A DNA stretch of 64,000 bases from an uncultured Christensenella sp. (GTDB lineage: Bacteria; Bacillota; Clostridia; Christensenellales; Borkfalkiaceae): assembly GCA_910578145.1 (NCBI GenBank), contig CAJTPJ010000006.1, positions 1 through 64,000 of the forward strand, given 5' to 3'. A model generated the notes under the pieces. It was given only the letters and a program-made list of their open reading frames with translations, ran no database searches and had not been told where the DNA came from. This document shows, one piece after another, positions 7,900 through 17,056 of the stretch. A program made the position numbers and the translations under genes. Position 1 is the stretch's first letter; the number at the start of each line of letters is the position of its first letter.

Positions 7900-10800
7900 A
7901 TGGCGACGAAGAATAAAAAACCATTGGAAACACTTGAAATAGAGGGCGAACTTTTAAACGCGGTAGGCTATGCTACTTACTATTGCAGGCAACCGCTTTT
8001 TACCTCTTTCAAAATATTCAACCGCGACGTTGAAAGCGTTATGGATTTATGCGTAAGCGTAAACGGTTCAACTTCGCTTATCCTTCCCACCGACGTTAAA
8101 ATAGAGGAAATCCCGCACGAAAGCAGCGTGGAGGCAATTCCGCAAAACGTGTTAAACCCCAAATATCTTGCGGAAATTGATCAGCCTGAAAATTGCACCG
8201 TACAGGTGCGGCTTACCTGCGGCGGCGATGTGGTTTGCGAGCTTAACGCCGACGTGCAGGTTTTACCCATAGACTTTTGGGGCGGGCTTTCGGGCAACGC
8301 CGAAATGCTTTCCTCGTTCGTGCGCCCCAAAATTGCCGACTGCCAGAAAATACTTGCCGAAGCGGGTTTGCAACTTAAAACCTGGGGATATTCTTCTGAG
8401 TTTTCGGGCTATTCCGGCACTGATAAAAACGGCGTAAGAAATGCCGCTGCATCAATTTTTTCGGCTATCCGCCGCCTTAATATCGAGCGCGGGGAGGAGT
8501 GCGATTTAACTCGCCCCGTAAACACGGGCGACCCTTCGCGCATAATTTCGGAAAAGTCGGCTTCCCCCTTAGAGCTTGCGTTGTTTGCGGCAAGCTGTTT
8601 TGAAGCTACCAAATTAAACCCCGTTATAGTGCTTGGTAAAACCAAGATAGGCGTGGGGGTATGGCTTTACGAAAGCTGTTTTTCGTACGCTATCGAGGAC
8701 GATATGCAGCTTGTGGACAAGTATATGACCGAGGGCGTAAACAATCTTACAGTTTTTGACGTGGACGATTTGTTTGCGCACAGAAACGCAAGCTATACTA
8801 CCAGCGAATCTCACGCAAAGGCAAATTTGCAAAAAGAGCTGTACGAAGTTTGCCTTGACGTAAAGCGTTGCAGGATTGGCGGAATATTCCCCCTGCCGCT
8901 AAAAGTTAAAACGGCGCACGGCTACGAGCTGGTTGCCGAATCGTTTGACGAAAAGCCGCGCGAGATGATTGACGCGGGCAAGTACGAATACGACAAATCC
9001 GCGTCCAAAGAAACTAATTGGCAAAGGCGGCTTTTGGATTTATCGCTTAAAAACAACCTGTTAAATTTCAGGTACAAGCGCGATTGCCTGCATTTGGTTT
9101 GCCCCGACCTTGAAAGGTTTTGCGAAAAGTTGGAAAACAAGGGCAAGTTTACGCTTTTGCCCAACGCCACCCCTATATCCGACGCAACTTATTTCGGTGA
9201 CAGCAAAGCCGTTAGAAGTATGGGCGAGCTTATAGAAATAGAGATGAAAAGCGGCAAATTGCGCTGTCTTTCTTCCATTGAAACGCTTACAGAGGTTGCG
9301 GGCACGCTTATAAGAAAAACCCGTCAGGCGGAAGAAGAGGCGGGCGCAAACACGCTGTACCTTGCGCTGGGTTTTTTGCGTTGGCGCGGGGAAGAGGGCG
9401 AGGACAAGTACGCGCCCATATCGCTTTTGCCCGTCAATCTGAAAAGAATGAAGTCGCAGGGCGTGTTGCTTGAAGCAGGCGAAGGTTACGAAGTTAACAC
9501 TACGCTTTTAGAGCTTTTAAAGCAGGATTTCGGTATAGACGTGCGCGGCGTAGAGGGCAAGGGACTTTCGCCAAAGGAAATTATAGCGGTATTCCGCGCC
9601 AAAACTGCAAATATGAAGGGTTGGGTGGTATACGAGGACGTATACCTTGCGCAGTTTACGTTTGCTCGCTACGCAATGTGGGCGGACGTTAGAAACAATA
9701 TAAACAAATTTGCCAAAAACCCGCTTATTGCAAGCCTTATGGGCAACGCAAACAAACTTGCGGGCAACAAACTTTGCGGCGTGGACGAGGACGAGTGCGA
9801 CCCTTGCGAAATTATAACGCCGCTCCCCTGCGACAGCACGCAGTACGCCGCCGTTGCGGAATCCGCCAAGGGCACCACTTTCGTTTTGCACGGCCCTCCC
9901 GGCACGGGCAAAAGCCAAACGATTACCAATATCATAGCCAACGCTTTGGATAAGGGCAAACGCGTTTTATTCGTCGCCGAAAAACAGGCGGCTTTGCAGG
10001 TTGTTAAAAAGCGGCTTTCAGACGTCGGCATAGGCGAGTTTTGTTTGGAATTACATTCGGGCAAGTCTGCGGACAAGTCGGAAATTATAAGAAATATAGA
10101 AACCACGCTTTCGCTCACCGCCGAAAACGACGGGGAAGAGTTTGTAAATGCTGGCGCGAGAATACGCGAAACGCGCGAGGCGCTGCACGCGCCCCTTGCG
10201 GCTTTGCATAAAAAGCGTAGGCTGGGCGTTTCCGTTTACGAGGGGATAGTTTACTATTTGCAAAATAAGTCCGCGCCCGAGCTTTTAAATATAGAAACTA
10301 CTTTTTACGATTCTTTAACCAAACAAAAGTTGGAGGATTACGAAAATATGCTTATTACCGCTCAAGCGGCGGCAAAGGAGTGCGGCGGGGTGTACCGTTC
10401 GCCGTTTTCCGAAGTAAATCTTACCGAATGCGGCGAAGTTACCCGTTCCTCGGTATTGTGCGCCGCGGAAGTGGTGCTGGCAGAGCTTAAACACCTTAAA
10501 AATTACCTTGGATTGTTTTTGGAAACGTTTAACCAAAAAATTTCAAGGTTTACCTATAAAAAGCTGGAAAACCTTATTTCCGTTGCGGAAATTCTTAAAA
10601 ACGGCTCTCTTAAAGCCTTTTTCGAGTGCGACGAGGACGAGCTGTACGCGTTTTACAACGCAAATTTAAGGTACGACAGCGAAGTTAAGCATTGGCTTAA
10701 ACACTTTAAAGTGTTGCCTGATATTTCAAGGTTTGCCGACGAAATAGAGGGAGAAATAGATAATTGGGGCGAAAATTACCGCTCGTCAAGATTGTTGTTG

Positions 10801-13509
10801 CAGGTAATCAAGCGCATTAACCGTTGCGCTTCTTCGCCCGTGCCCGAAAAGGACGAACTCGAGTGGATTAAGCGCGCGTACGAAATTGAAAAGGCGCGCG
10901 AACGCATTTTAAACAACACGTCGTTAAGTTCTGCGTTCGTCGGCTTCGGCGGCATAAACGACAGAAAGCGCGACGAATTTTTGCGCCCTTTGTACGAGTT
11001 GCATAAACTGTGCGCAAAAACTTTTATGGATTATAACGCCGACGCGTTTAACAGCATTTGCGTTTCTTCGGCAGGCGGTACGTTAAAACCGCTTATAAAC
11101 GGGCTTATCGCCGCCGCAAACGCGTTTGTTAAAAGCGCGGACTATTACCTTAAATCGGTTAAAGCCGACAAATCGGCGTACGAGGACGAGGATATTTTCG
11201 ATTGCTACACCGCAAAGTGTACCGCGCTTATCGACAATATAGATATGTTGCCGGGCTGGTGCGTTTATAAAGCCACCGCCAAAAAACTTAACGATTGCGG
11301 GCTTTCGTTTATGACGGACGCGATGGAAAGCGGAAAAATTTCCGGCAAACAAATACTTTCGTCGTTCCGCAAAAACGTTTACCGCAACTTTATTCAAACC
11401 AATATCCCCGCCGACGAAAGCCTTTCGGCGTTTTCCGCAAGCATTTTAGATGAAAACGCGGCAAATTATTCAAGGCTTTTGGAAGAGTTTACTACGCTCA
11501 CCCGCGAAAAATTGCGCGGCGATTTAATTTCGCGTTTGCCCGCGAAGGAAACCGAAGGACCGCTGGCGCTGGAAGTTATGTCTTTCCAACGGCAAATTAA
11601 GGGCAATATGCGTTCGCTTAACTTGCGCACGCTGTTTGCTGAAATACCCGAGTTGATGAAAGTGGTTGCGCCGTGTATGCTTATGAGCCCGGGTACCGTT
11701 TCTCAATACCTGCCTGCGGAAAGCGATTTGTTTGACATAGTAATTTTCGACGAGGCTTCGCAAATACCCACATGCGAGGCGGTGCCCTCGCTTGCAAGGG
11801 CAAAGAGCGCTATTATCGTAGGCGACCCCAAGCAGATGCCGCCCACGTCGTTCTTTATGGGCACGGGGCAGGACGACGACCACCCCGAAGCTGAGGATTT
11901 GGAAAGCGTGCTTGAAGACTGTTTGGCTTTGGGCATTCCCGAAAAGCATTTAATTTGGCACTACCGTTCTAAGCACGAAAGCCTTATAGCGTTTTCCAAT
12001 ATTATGTACTACTCGTCCAAACTTTGCACTTTCCCCTCGCCCGACGCGTTGGACAGCAAGGTTACCTTGAAATATATTGAAAACGGCGTTTACGAGCGCG
12101 GTTCGTCCAAGTGCAACAGGGAAGAGGCGGAAGCGTTGGTTAACGAAGTAGTGCGCAGGCTCAAAGACGAAAAATTGCGTCGTTCGAGTATAGGCGTTGT
12201 AACTTTTTCTACGCCGCAACAGGTGTACGTTGAAAAACTTTTAAACAAAGCAATTATCAAAAACGGGCTTGAGGACGCGGCTTACGACGTGGAAGAGCCG
12301 ATTTTCGTAAAAAACCTTGAAAACGTGCAGGGTGACGAGCGCGACGTTATTTTGTTTTCCGTTTGCTACGGACCTGATAAAATGGGCAAAATTTCGTTGA
12401 ATTTCGGACCTTTAAATCAATTCGGCGGGTGGCGCAGGCTTAACGTTGCCGTTTCGCGCGCAAGGGAAGAGATGATTGTTTACTCGTCTATGCGCTATTC
12501 TATGATAGACCTTTCGCGCACCACTTCGCGCGGGGTTGCCGGACTTAAAGCCTTTCTTGAATTTGCCGAAAAGGGCAGGACTAACATATCCGTCAAGAGC
12601 GACGACATTATAATAAACCGTCAGGGCATAGGCAAGTTTATCGCGGAAGAGCTGTCAAACTACGGCTACGATTGCCGTTGCGACGTAGGCGTTTCGGATT
12701 TCAAAATAGATGTAGGCGTAATAGACCCCAAAAACCGCCACAACTTCATTTTAGGCGTGCTTTGCGACGGAACTACGCAATTTTCTGTAAAAGACCGCTC
12801 GGTTATGCAGGTGCAAACGTTAAAGCGCAATAATTGGAACGTTTACCGTTTATACGCAATAAACTTCTTTAACAATCCCAAGCGAGAAATTAAAAAGATT
12901 AAAGACTATCTCGACAGGCTTACGGACGGCGGTAAAATAACTTCCGCCAACTTTAAAAAGCCGTACCGCGCTGCGAAATTGGATGTTAAGGAAACCGACC
13001 CGTCCTATATTTTAAGCGGCGAAAACGACGCGGAGGTTATGCGCGTTATAAAAGCGGTAGTTGCCGCGGAAGAGCCTATTTCAGTACAGTTTTTAATGCG
13101 TAGAACGCTTTCGGCGTTCGGCATATCAAAGTGCGGAATTAAATTGGAAAGTAAGTTGCGCTCGCTTATAGATAAGTGCGGCTTTGCCTGCGGCGAAATG
13201 CTGGGCACGGTGTACTATTTCAAAACGGACAAATATTCGTCTTTTGACCGTTATCGCGTGGAGGAGGGAACTTCGCTACGCTCAACCGATACCGACTATA
13301 CTCCTTACGACGTAATTTCGCTTATAAAGGGAATACTTTTAAGCAAGGTAAGCGTGTATGCCGACGAGCTTATACCCGCGGTGTTGAAAGAGCTTAAAGT
13401 GCCGCGCTCGTCCGATAAACTTACGTCTTTCGTGCTTGGTTGCATTGACGAGGGGGTTAAGCGCGGGTTGTTTATCCGCAGTATATCAGACAAAATTTCA
13501 TTGGCGTAA
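7900..13509 (+). CDS. giant DUF4011 / SF1 helicase / Vsr-like / DUF3320 protein
   Basis: The protein has 1869 residues. Order of parts: a beta-rich N-terminus; a transglutaminase-like segment at about residues 215-265 where the usual Cys and His positions read S-A-S-P and K-T-K-I-G-V-G; the DUF4011 signature W-Q-R-R-L-L-D-L-S-L-K-N-N-L-L-N near 370; helicase Walker A G-P-P-G-T-G-K-S near 663; Walker B I-F-D-E-A-S-Q-I-P near 1282; G-D-P-K-Q-M-P-P near 1308; V-A-V-S-R-A-R-E near 1516; a Vsr/MTES_1575-like nuclease fold at about 1575-1660; and DUF3320 at about 1705-1770. Proteins of this architecture are known from bacterial defence islands, and one (Hhe) was reported as a single-gene antiphage system. 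Here the helicase looks intact while the two other enzyme folds look degenerate. The defence role is inferred. Confidence 0.85.
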   Translation: MATKNKKPLETLEIEGELLNAVGYATYYCRQPLFTSFKIFNRDVESVMDLCVSVNGSTSLILPTDVKIEEIPHESSVEAIPQNVLNPKYLAEIDQPENCTVQVRLTCGGDVVCELNADVQVLPIDFWGGLSGNAEMLSSFVRPKIADCQKILAEAGLQLKTWGYSSEFSGYSGTDKNGVRNAAASIFSAIRRLNIERGEECDLTRPVNTGDPSRIISEKSASPLELALFAASCFEATKLNPVIVLGKTKIGVGVWLYESCFSYAIEDDMQLVDKYMTEGVNNLTVFDVDDLFAHRNASYTTSESHAKANLQKELYEVCLDVKRCRIGGIFPLPLKVKTAHGYELVAESFDEKPREMIDAGKYEYDKSASKETNWQRRLLDLSLKNNLLNFRYKRDCLHLVCPDLERFCEKLENKGKFTLLPNATPISDATYFGDSKAVRSMGELIEIEMKSGKLRCLSSIETLTEVAGTLIRKTRQAEEEAGANTLYLALGFLRWRGEEGEDKYAPISLLPVNLKRMKSQGVLLEAGEGYEVNTTLLELLKQDFGIDVRGVEGKGLSPKEIIAVFRAKTANMKGWVVYEDVYLAQFTFARYAMWADVRNNINKFAKNPLIASLMGNANKLAGNKLCGVDEDECDPCEIITPLPCDSTQYAAVAESAKGTTFVLHGPPGTGKSQTITNIIANALDKGKRVLFVAEKQAALQVVKKRLSDVGIGEFCLELHSGKSADKSEIIRNIETTLSLTAENDGEEFVNAGARIRETREALHAPLAALHKKRRLGVSVYEGIVYYLQNKSAPELLNIETTFYDSLTKQKLEDYENMLITAQAAAKECGGVYRSPFSEVNLTECGEVTRSSVLCAAEVVLAELKHLKNYLGLFLETFNQKISRFTYKKLENLISVAEILKNGSLKAFFECDEDELYAFYNANLRYDSEVKHWLKHFKVLPDISRFADEIEGEIDNWGENYRSSRLLLQVIKRINRCASSPVPEKDELEWIKRAYEIEKARERILNNTSLSSAFVGFGGINDRKRDEFLRPLYELHKLCAKTFMDYNADAFNSICVSSAGGTLKPLINGLIAAANAFVKSADYYLKSVKADKSAYEDEDIFDCYTAKCTALIDNIDMLPGWCVYKATAKKLNDCGLSFMTDAMESGKISGKQILSSFRKNVYRNFIQTNIPADESLSAFSASILDENAANYSRLLEEFTTLTREKLRGDLISRLPAKETEGPLALEVMSFQRQIKGNMRSLNLRTLFAEIPELMKVVAPCMLMSPGTVSQYLPAESDLFDIVIFDEASQIPTCEAVPSLARAKSAIIVGDPKQMPPTSFFMGTGQDDDHPEAEDLESVLEDCLALGIPEKHLIWHYRSKHESLIAFSNIMYYSSKLCTFPSPDALDSKVTLKYIENGVYERGSSKCNREEAEALVNEVVRRLKDEKLRRSSIGVVTFSTPQQVYVEKLLNKAIIKNGLEDAAYDVEEPIFVKNLENVQGDERDVILFSVCYGPDKMGKISLNFGPLNQFGGWRRLNVAVSRAREEMIVYSSMRYSMIDLSRTTSRGVAGLKAFLEFAEKGRTNISVKSDDIIINRQGIGKFIAEELSNYGYDCRCDVGVSDFKIDVGVIDPKNRHNFILGVLCDGTTQFSVKDRSVMQVQTLKRNNWNVYRLYAINFFNNPKREIKKIKDYLDRLTDGGKITSANFKKPYRAAKLDVKETDPSYILSGENDAEVMRVIKAVVAAEEPISVQFLMRRTLSAFGISKCGIKLESKLRSLIDKCGFACGEMLGTVYYFKTDKYSSFDRYRVEEGTSLRSTDTDYTPYDVISLIKGILLSKVSVYADELIPAVLKELKVPRSSDKLTSFVLGCIDEGVKRGLFIRSISDKISLA

Positions 13510-13517
13510 AATTAAGT

Positions 13518-13560
13518 AAAAAGCCCTTCCCGAAAGCGTACTTCCCGTAGGGAATATAAA
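13518..13560 (+). repeat. cassette 1 left inverted repeat (repeat copy A)
   Basis: This is an approximately 43-bp repeat beginning AAAAAGCCCTTCCCGA and ending in a small hairpin (TTCCC-GTA-GGGAA). Its inverted partner is at 14231-14273. The pair encloses the lipoprotein gene at 13614-14099. Confidence 0.6.
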
Positions 13561-13592
13561 AAGCGAAGAATTTTTAAATTCTTCGCTTTTTA
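13558..13592. terminator. bidirectional terminator
   Basis: A long A/T-flanked hairpin (arms 13558-13573 and 13576-13591, core AAGCGAAGAAT / ATTCTTCGCTT) has A and T runs on both sides. It separates the convergent helicase and lipoprotein genes. Confidence 0.85.
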
Positions 13593-13613
13593 TAATTGAT
13601 GATAAATTGTAAT

Positions 13614-14099
13614 TTATTTGTTGCTATCGATATGTGGCTCGTCAAATAATATTTTCAAGTCTATGTCTTTGCAATCGTATCCGACAATCTTCAATCGGTT
13701 TAATCCGCTTGTTAAAGAAACGGTTTTTGTCGCCGTTTGCTCATTGGAATCGTTTTGCGAGCATTCTATTAAAACGGTTACGTTATTATTGCAATCGATA
13801 TATACGATTTTCGCGCTACCGCTTGAAATACTCAAATCAAGTTGTATTTCTATCTCTGCACTTTTTTCGAGAGTTTTATTCCATAGAGTTTGCCGTCCGT
13901 TGAATTTTGAAACCGTAAGAGTGTATCCGCCGTCTATGTGGTTAGAAAACGAATTGTCTTTTGCATAACAATCTTCGATTTGCGCAATTTTTTCGGCATC
14001 ATTATATTCTTGTTTTGCAAATTCATTTCCGCATCCCGTCAATCCTATTGTTACGCACACAATTAAGCAAATCAAAACGATTATGATATTTTTTTTCAT
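13614..14099 (-). CDS. small putative lipoprotein carried in cassette 1
   Basis: This 161-residue protein has a type II signal peptide: MKKN, a hydrophobic stretch, then a lipobox L-T-G-C at residues 20-23. The mature domain is a small soluble region rich in Ser, Thr and Asn that I do not recognise. A GGAGAG site precedes the ATG by about 8 bases. The gene is richer in A and T, with Asn/Ile/Lys codons ending in A/T, than the neighbouring dap and helicase genes. It lies between inverted repeats at 13518-13560 and 14231-14273, which suggests it arrived as cargo. Confidence 0.7.
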   Translation of the reverse strand: MKKNIIIVLICLIVCVTIGLTGCGNEFAKQEYNDAEKIAQIEDCYAKDNSFSNHIDGGYTLTVSKFNGRQTLWNKTLEKSAEIEIQLDLSISSGSAKIVYIDCNNNVTVLIECSQNDSNEQTATKTVSLTSGLNRLKIVGYDCKDIDLKILFDEPHIDSNK

Positions 14100-14113
14100 T
14101 TTATCTACTCTCC

Positions 14114-14131
14114 GCTAAATTACTGCTTATC
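14114..14131. repeat. 18-bp motif shared by both cassettes
   Basis: GCTAAATTACTGCTTATC here is matched by GCTAAATTACTGTTTATC at 41667-41684. In both places it is followed by an ATTATA block, a -10 box on the minus strand. Here it lies in the leader of the lipoprotein gene. Confidence 0.65.
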
Positions 14132-14170
14132 ACTCTATTATTATACAACGACAAAATCAAAAGATAAAGT

Positions 14171-14205
14171 AAAAACGCACTCACCTTTCTTGCAAGGTAT
14201 AGTGC
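14171..14205 (-). terminator. terminator of the asd-dapA-dapB operon
   Basis: Read on the minus strand, GCACT...ACCTT pairs with AAGGT...AGTGC (14177-14205), and GTTTTTAC follows. It lies about 80 bases downstream of the dapB stop. Confidence 0.65.
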
Positions 14206-14230
14206 GCTATACTTACATTCTGTTCCTGTG

Positions 14231-14273
14231 GTAAAATTCCCTATGGGAACTACGGTAATCGGGGAGGGCTTTT
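14231..14273 (-). repeat. cassette 1 right inverted repeat (repeat copy B)
   Basis: Read on the minus strand it begins AAAAGCCCTCCCCGA and includes TTCCC-ATA-GGGAA. It matches copy A at 13518-13560 in inverted orientation at roughly 80 percent by eye. Confidence 0.6.
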
Positions 14274-14281
14274 CTATAAAG

Positions 14282-15034
14282 TTAAATATCTTTTAAAAGG
14301 TCGTCCATATCGTACTTGCCCGCGGGTTTGCCGCAAAGCCATTTTGCCGCGCGTATTGCGCCGGCAGCAAAAACGCTTTTCGAGCGCGCCGAGTGGGAAA
14401 GGGTGATAATTTCGTCCTCTCCCGCAAACGAAACTTCGTGCTCGCCCACGATAGTTCCGCCGCGCACGGCGTGTACGCCTATCTCGTTTCCACGTTTGCC
14501 GCAAATGCCGGACCTGCCGTTTACGTACGGTTTCTCATTGCCGAACGCCGAGTTTGCGCTTTCGGCAAGCATAAGCGCGGTGCCGGACGGCGCGTCAACC
14601 TTGCGGTTGTGGTGCCGTTCTATAATTTCTATATCAAAATTTTCGCCAAGAGTTTCCGCCGCCTTTTTTACTAGTTTTGTCAAAAGGTTTATGCCCAGCG
14701 AAAAGTTGCCCGTTTTGAAAACGGCAACGCTTTTTGCGGCGTTTTCAATTTCCTTTAAATCGTCTTCGCTATAACCCGTTGCTGCAAGTACCACGGGCAC
14801 GTTGTGCGCCTTTGCGTAGCTAAGCTCGCTTTTTAAAACGGCGGGGGAGGAGAAGTCTATAATAACGTCGGGCGTTTCTTTAACGTCGTTAAACGAAGCA
14901 TATACGGGGGGCAATCCGTCTTTTGCGTGCAAATCCACGCCGCAAACCGCCTGCATTTCCCCGTCGTCTTGCAACAACCTGCAAAGCGTGTTGCCCATTT
15001 TTCCGTTTATTCCAAGAATAAGCGCCTTTTTCAT
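14282..15034 (-). CDS. dapB: 4-hydroxy-tetrahydrodipicolinate reductase
   Basis: DapB performs the NAD(P)H-dependent reduction that follows DapA in diaminopimelate and lysine synthesis. The 250-residue length is normal. The N-terminal dinucleotide fold has G-I-N-G-K-M-G-N. The signature E-R-H-H-N-R-K-V-D-A-P-S-G-T-A carries the catalytic His and Lys. The start overlaps the dapA stop by four bases, so the two are translationally coupled. It is the last gene of the asd-dapA-dapB operon, under the lysine riboswitch upstream of asd. Confidence 0.96.
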   Translation of the reverse strand: MKKALILGINGKMGNTLCRLLQDDGEMQAVCGVDLHAKDGLPPVYASFNDVKETPDVIIDFSSPAVLKSELSYAKAHNVPVVLAATGYSEDDLKEIENAAKSVAVFKTGNFSLGINLLTKLVKKAAETLGENFDIEIIERHHNRKVDAPSGTALMLAESANSAFGNEKPYVNGRSGICGKRGNEIGVHAVRGGTIVGEHEVSFAGEDEIITLSHSARSKSVFAAGAIRAAKWLCGKPAGKYDMDDLLKDI

Positions 15035-15918
15035 ATGCCTTTTAACCCCGCTTTTTCAATTTCCCTTTGCAATATCTCCTTGTTACGGGGTTCAAGCTCG
15101 GTCAACGGCGAACGCGGCACGCCCGCGTTGAAACCCAACATATTGTACGCGGCTTTTACGGGTATGGGGTTTACTTCAAGAAAGCACGCGTCCTCTAAGG
15201 GAAGCAGGAAATCCTGAACTTCGTTGGCTTCGTCAAGCCTGTTTTCCTTTACGAGGTTATACATTTTTTTAACCAACGCCGGCGCTATGTTTGAAGTAAC
15301 CGAAATAAGCCCCGCGCCGCCTACGGCAAGCATAGGCAGGTTAAGAAAATCCTCGCCCGAGTACAAATCCATTTTGCCGCGAATCCTGCGCATGGTTTCG
15401 CACACCTGCGCCATATTTCCGCTTGCTTCTTTTATTCCCGCCATATTGGGGATATCCGCAAGTTTTTCCGCAGTTTCGGGCAAGATATTAACCGCCGTGC
15501 GCGAGGGCACGTTATACGCTATTACGGGAATTTTTATTGCAGAGCATATAGCTTTATAGTACTCCAGCAAGCCTTTTTGCGTGCACTTGTTGTAGTAGGG
15601 CGTAACCGCCAAAACGCCGTCCGCGCCCAGCTTTTCCGCGCGTACGGAAGCCGCAACGGCTTTTGCGGTGTCGTTACTGCCCGTGCCTATAATAATTTTA
15701 ATGCGTCCCGCCGATTTTTTTACGGCGTATTTTATAACTTCTGTCTTTTCGTCTTCGGTCATTGTGGCGGGTTCGCCCGTAGTTCCCAAAACCACCAACG
15801 CGTCCGCGCCCTGGTCTATCTGAAACTCAATCATTTTGCCGAATTCTTCAAAGTTCACCCCGTCTGCGGTGAACGGCGTTATCATAGCAGTTAAAATACC
15901 GTTGCAAAAGTTTATCAT
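15031..15918 (-). CDS. dapA: 4-hydroxy-tetrahydrodipicolinate synthase
   Basis: DapA condenses pyruvate with aspartate-semialdehyde, the first committed step to diaminopimelate. At 295 residues it is a complete class I aldolase barrel. The Schiff-base Lys163 is in G-I-K-E-A-S-G. Tyr135 and Arg140 are in Y-N-V-P-S-R-T, and the Thr46-Thr47 pair is in G-T-T-G-E-P. It lies between asd (48 bases upstream) and dapB (4-base overlap), so its substrate is made by the preceding gene product. Expression should follow the lysine riboswitch. Confidence 0.97.
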   Translation of the reverse strand: MINFCNGILTAMITPFTADGVNFEEFGKMIEFQIDQGADALVVLGTTGEPATMTEDEKTEVIKYAVKKSAGRIKIIIGTGSNDTAKAVAASVRAEKLGADGVLAVTPYYNKCTQKGLLEYYKAICSAIKIPVIAYNVPSRTAVNILPETAEKLADIPNMAGIKEASGNMAQVCETMRRIRGKMDLYSGEDFLNLPMLAVGGAGLISVTSNIAPALVKKMYNLVKENRLDEANEVQDFLLPLEDACFLEVNPIPVKAAYNMLGFNAGVPRSPLTELEPRNKEILQREIEKAGLKGI

Positions 15919-15966
15919 ATTTTTCCTCTTAATTATATTAAGCTATTAATTGATTTTACGTGCCTT

Positions 15967-17043
15967 TTAGCCGAAATATCCCTTTACTGCAAGCAGTTCG
16001 GCAAGCAAAACCGCGCCGCCCGCCGCACCGCGCAACGTATTGTGCGAAAAACCTATAAACTTATAGTCGTAAACGTTGTCTTCGCGCAGGCGTCCCGCGC
16101 AAACCGCCATACCGCGTTCCAAATTTCTGTCCAACGCGGGTTGCGGTCTGTTTTCTTCTGAAAAATAATGAATAAATTGTTTGGGGGCGGAGGGGAGATT
16201 GAGCTTTTGCGGTTCGCCCGAAAATTCTTCCCACGCCCTTAAAATAGTTTCTTTATCGGGTTTTTTTCTAAATTTTACAAAGCACGCCGCGGTGTGCCCG
16301 TCGGAAACGGGTACCCTGAGGCACTGCGCCGTAATTTTGGGCGTTTGCGCGGGAATAATTTTCCCGTCGGTAACTTTGCCCCAAATTTTAAGCGGCTCTT
16401 TTTCGCTTTTTTCCTCTTCGCCGCCTATAAACGGAATTACGTTGTCGCAAATTTCGGGCATAGTTTCAAAAGTTTTGCCCGCGCCGGAAATAGCTTGATA
16501 GGTGCAAACCGCGGCGCTTTCAATGCCAAACTCTTTCAAAGGGTGCAAAAGGGGCACGTACGATTGCAGCGAGCAGTTGCTTTTTACGGCAATAAAGCCG
16601 CGCTTGGTGCCAAGCCGTTTTCTCTGGGCTTCGATAACCGAAAGATGTCCTGCGTTGATTTCGGGGATAATCATAGGCACGTCGTCGGTAAAACGGTGCG
16701 CCGAATTGTTTGAAACCACGGGGCATTCAGCCTGTGCGTACGCATATTCCAAAGCCTTGATATCGTCCTTTTTCATATTTACCGCGCAAAAGCAAAAGTC
16801 TACCGATTGCGCTATTTTTTTTAAATCCGCCGTCGCGTCCAAAACGGTTATATTTTTAAACTTTTCGGGCATTGGTGCGGACATATGCCACGCTTTCACG
16901 GCTTTTTCGTAAGTTTTTCCCGCCGAGTTAGCCGAAGCGGCAAGCACTTTTACTTCAAACCAAGGGTGGTTTTCCAAAAGCAATAAAAAGCGCTGCCCCA
17001 CCATACCCGTAGCACCTATTACGCCAACGTTGAACTTCTTCAT
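15967..17043 (-). CDS. asd: aspartate-semialdehyde dehydrogenase
   Basis: Asd reduces aspartyl phosphate to aspartate-semialdehyde, the branch point to lysine, threonine and methionine. The NADP-binding G-A-T-G-M-V-G-Q is at the N-terminus. The catalytic Cys lies in K-S-N-C-S-L-Q-S, and the His in V-S-D-G-H-T-A. I chose the ATG at 17043, with GGAGA 7 bases upstream, instead of the more upstream in-frame start at 17064, which would overlap the attenuator. At 358 residues, the S-N-C-S motif and length resemble the fungal/archaeal-type branch more than the classic enteric type. No aspartokinase is nearby. Confidence 0.95.
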   Translation of the reverse strand: MKKFNVGVIGATGMVGQRFLLLLENHPWFEVKVLAASANSAGKTYEKAVKAWHMSAPMPEKFKNITVLDATADLKKIAQSVDFCFCAVNMKKDDIKALEYAYAQAECPVVSNNSAHRFTDDVPMIIPEINAGHLSVIEAQRKRLGTKRGFIAVKSNCSLQSYVPLLHPLKEFGIESAAVCTYQAISGAGKTFETMPEICDNVIPFIGGEEEKSEKEPLKIWGKVTDGKIIPAQTPKITAQCLRVPVSDGHTAACFVKFRKKPDKETILRAWEEFSGEPQKLNLPSAPKQFIHYFSEENRPQPALDRNLERGMAVCAGRLREDNVYDYKFIGFSHNTLRGAAGGAVLLAELLAVKGYFG

Positions 17044-17056
17044 AATAATCTCCTTA

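Noticed and set aside
14206..14221. GTATAG-TGCG-CTATAC palindrome as an operator
   Set aside because: It overlaps the edge of the dap terminator hairpin and has no promoter or regulator next to it.
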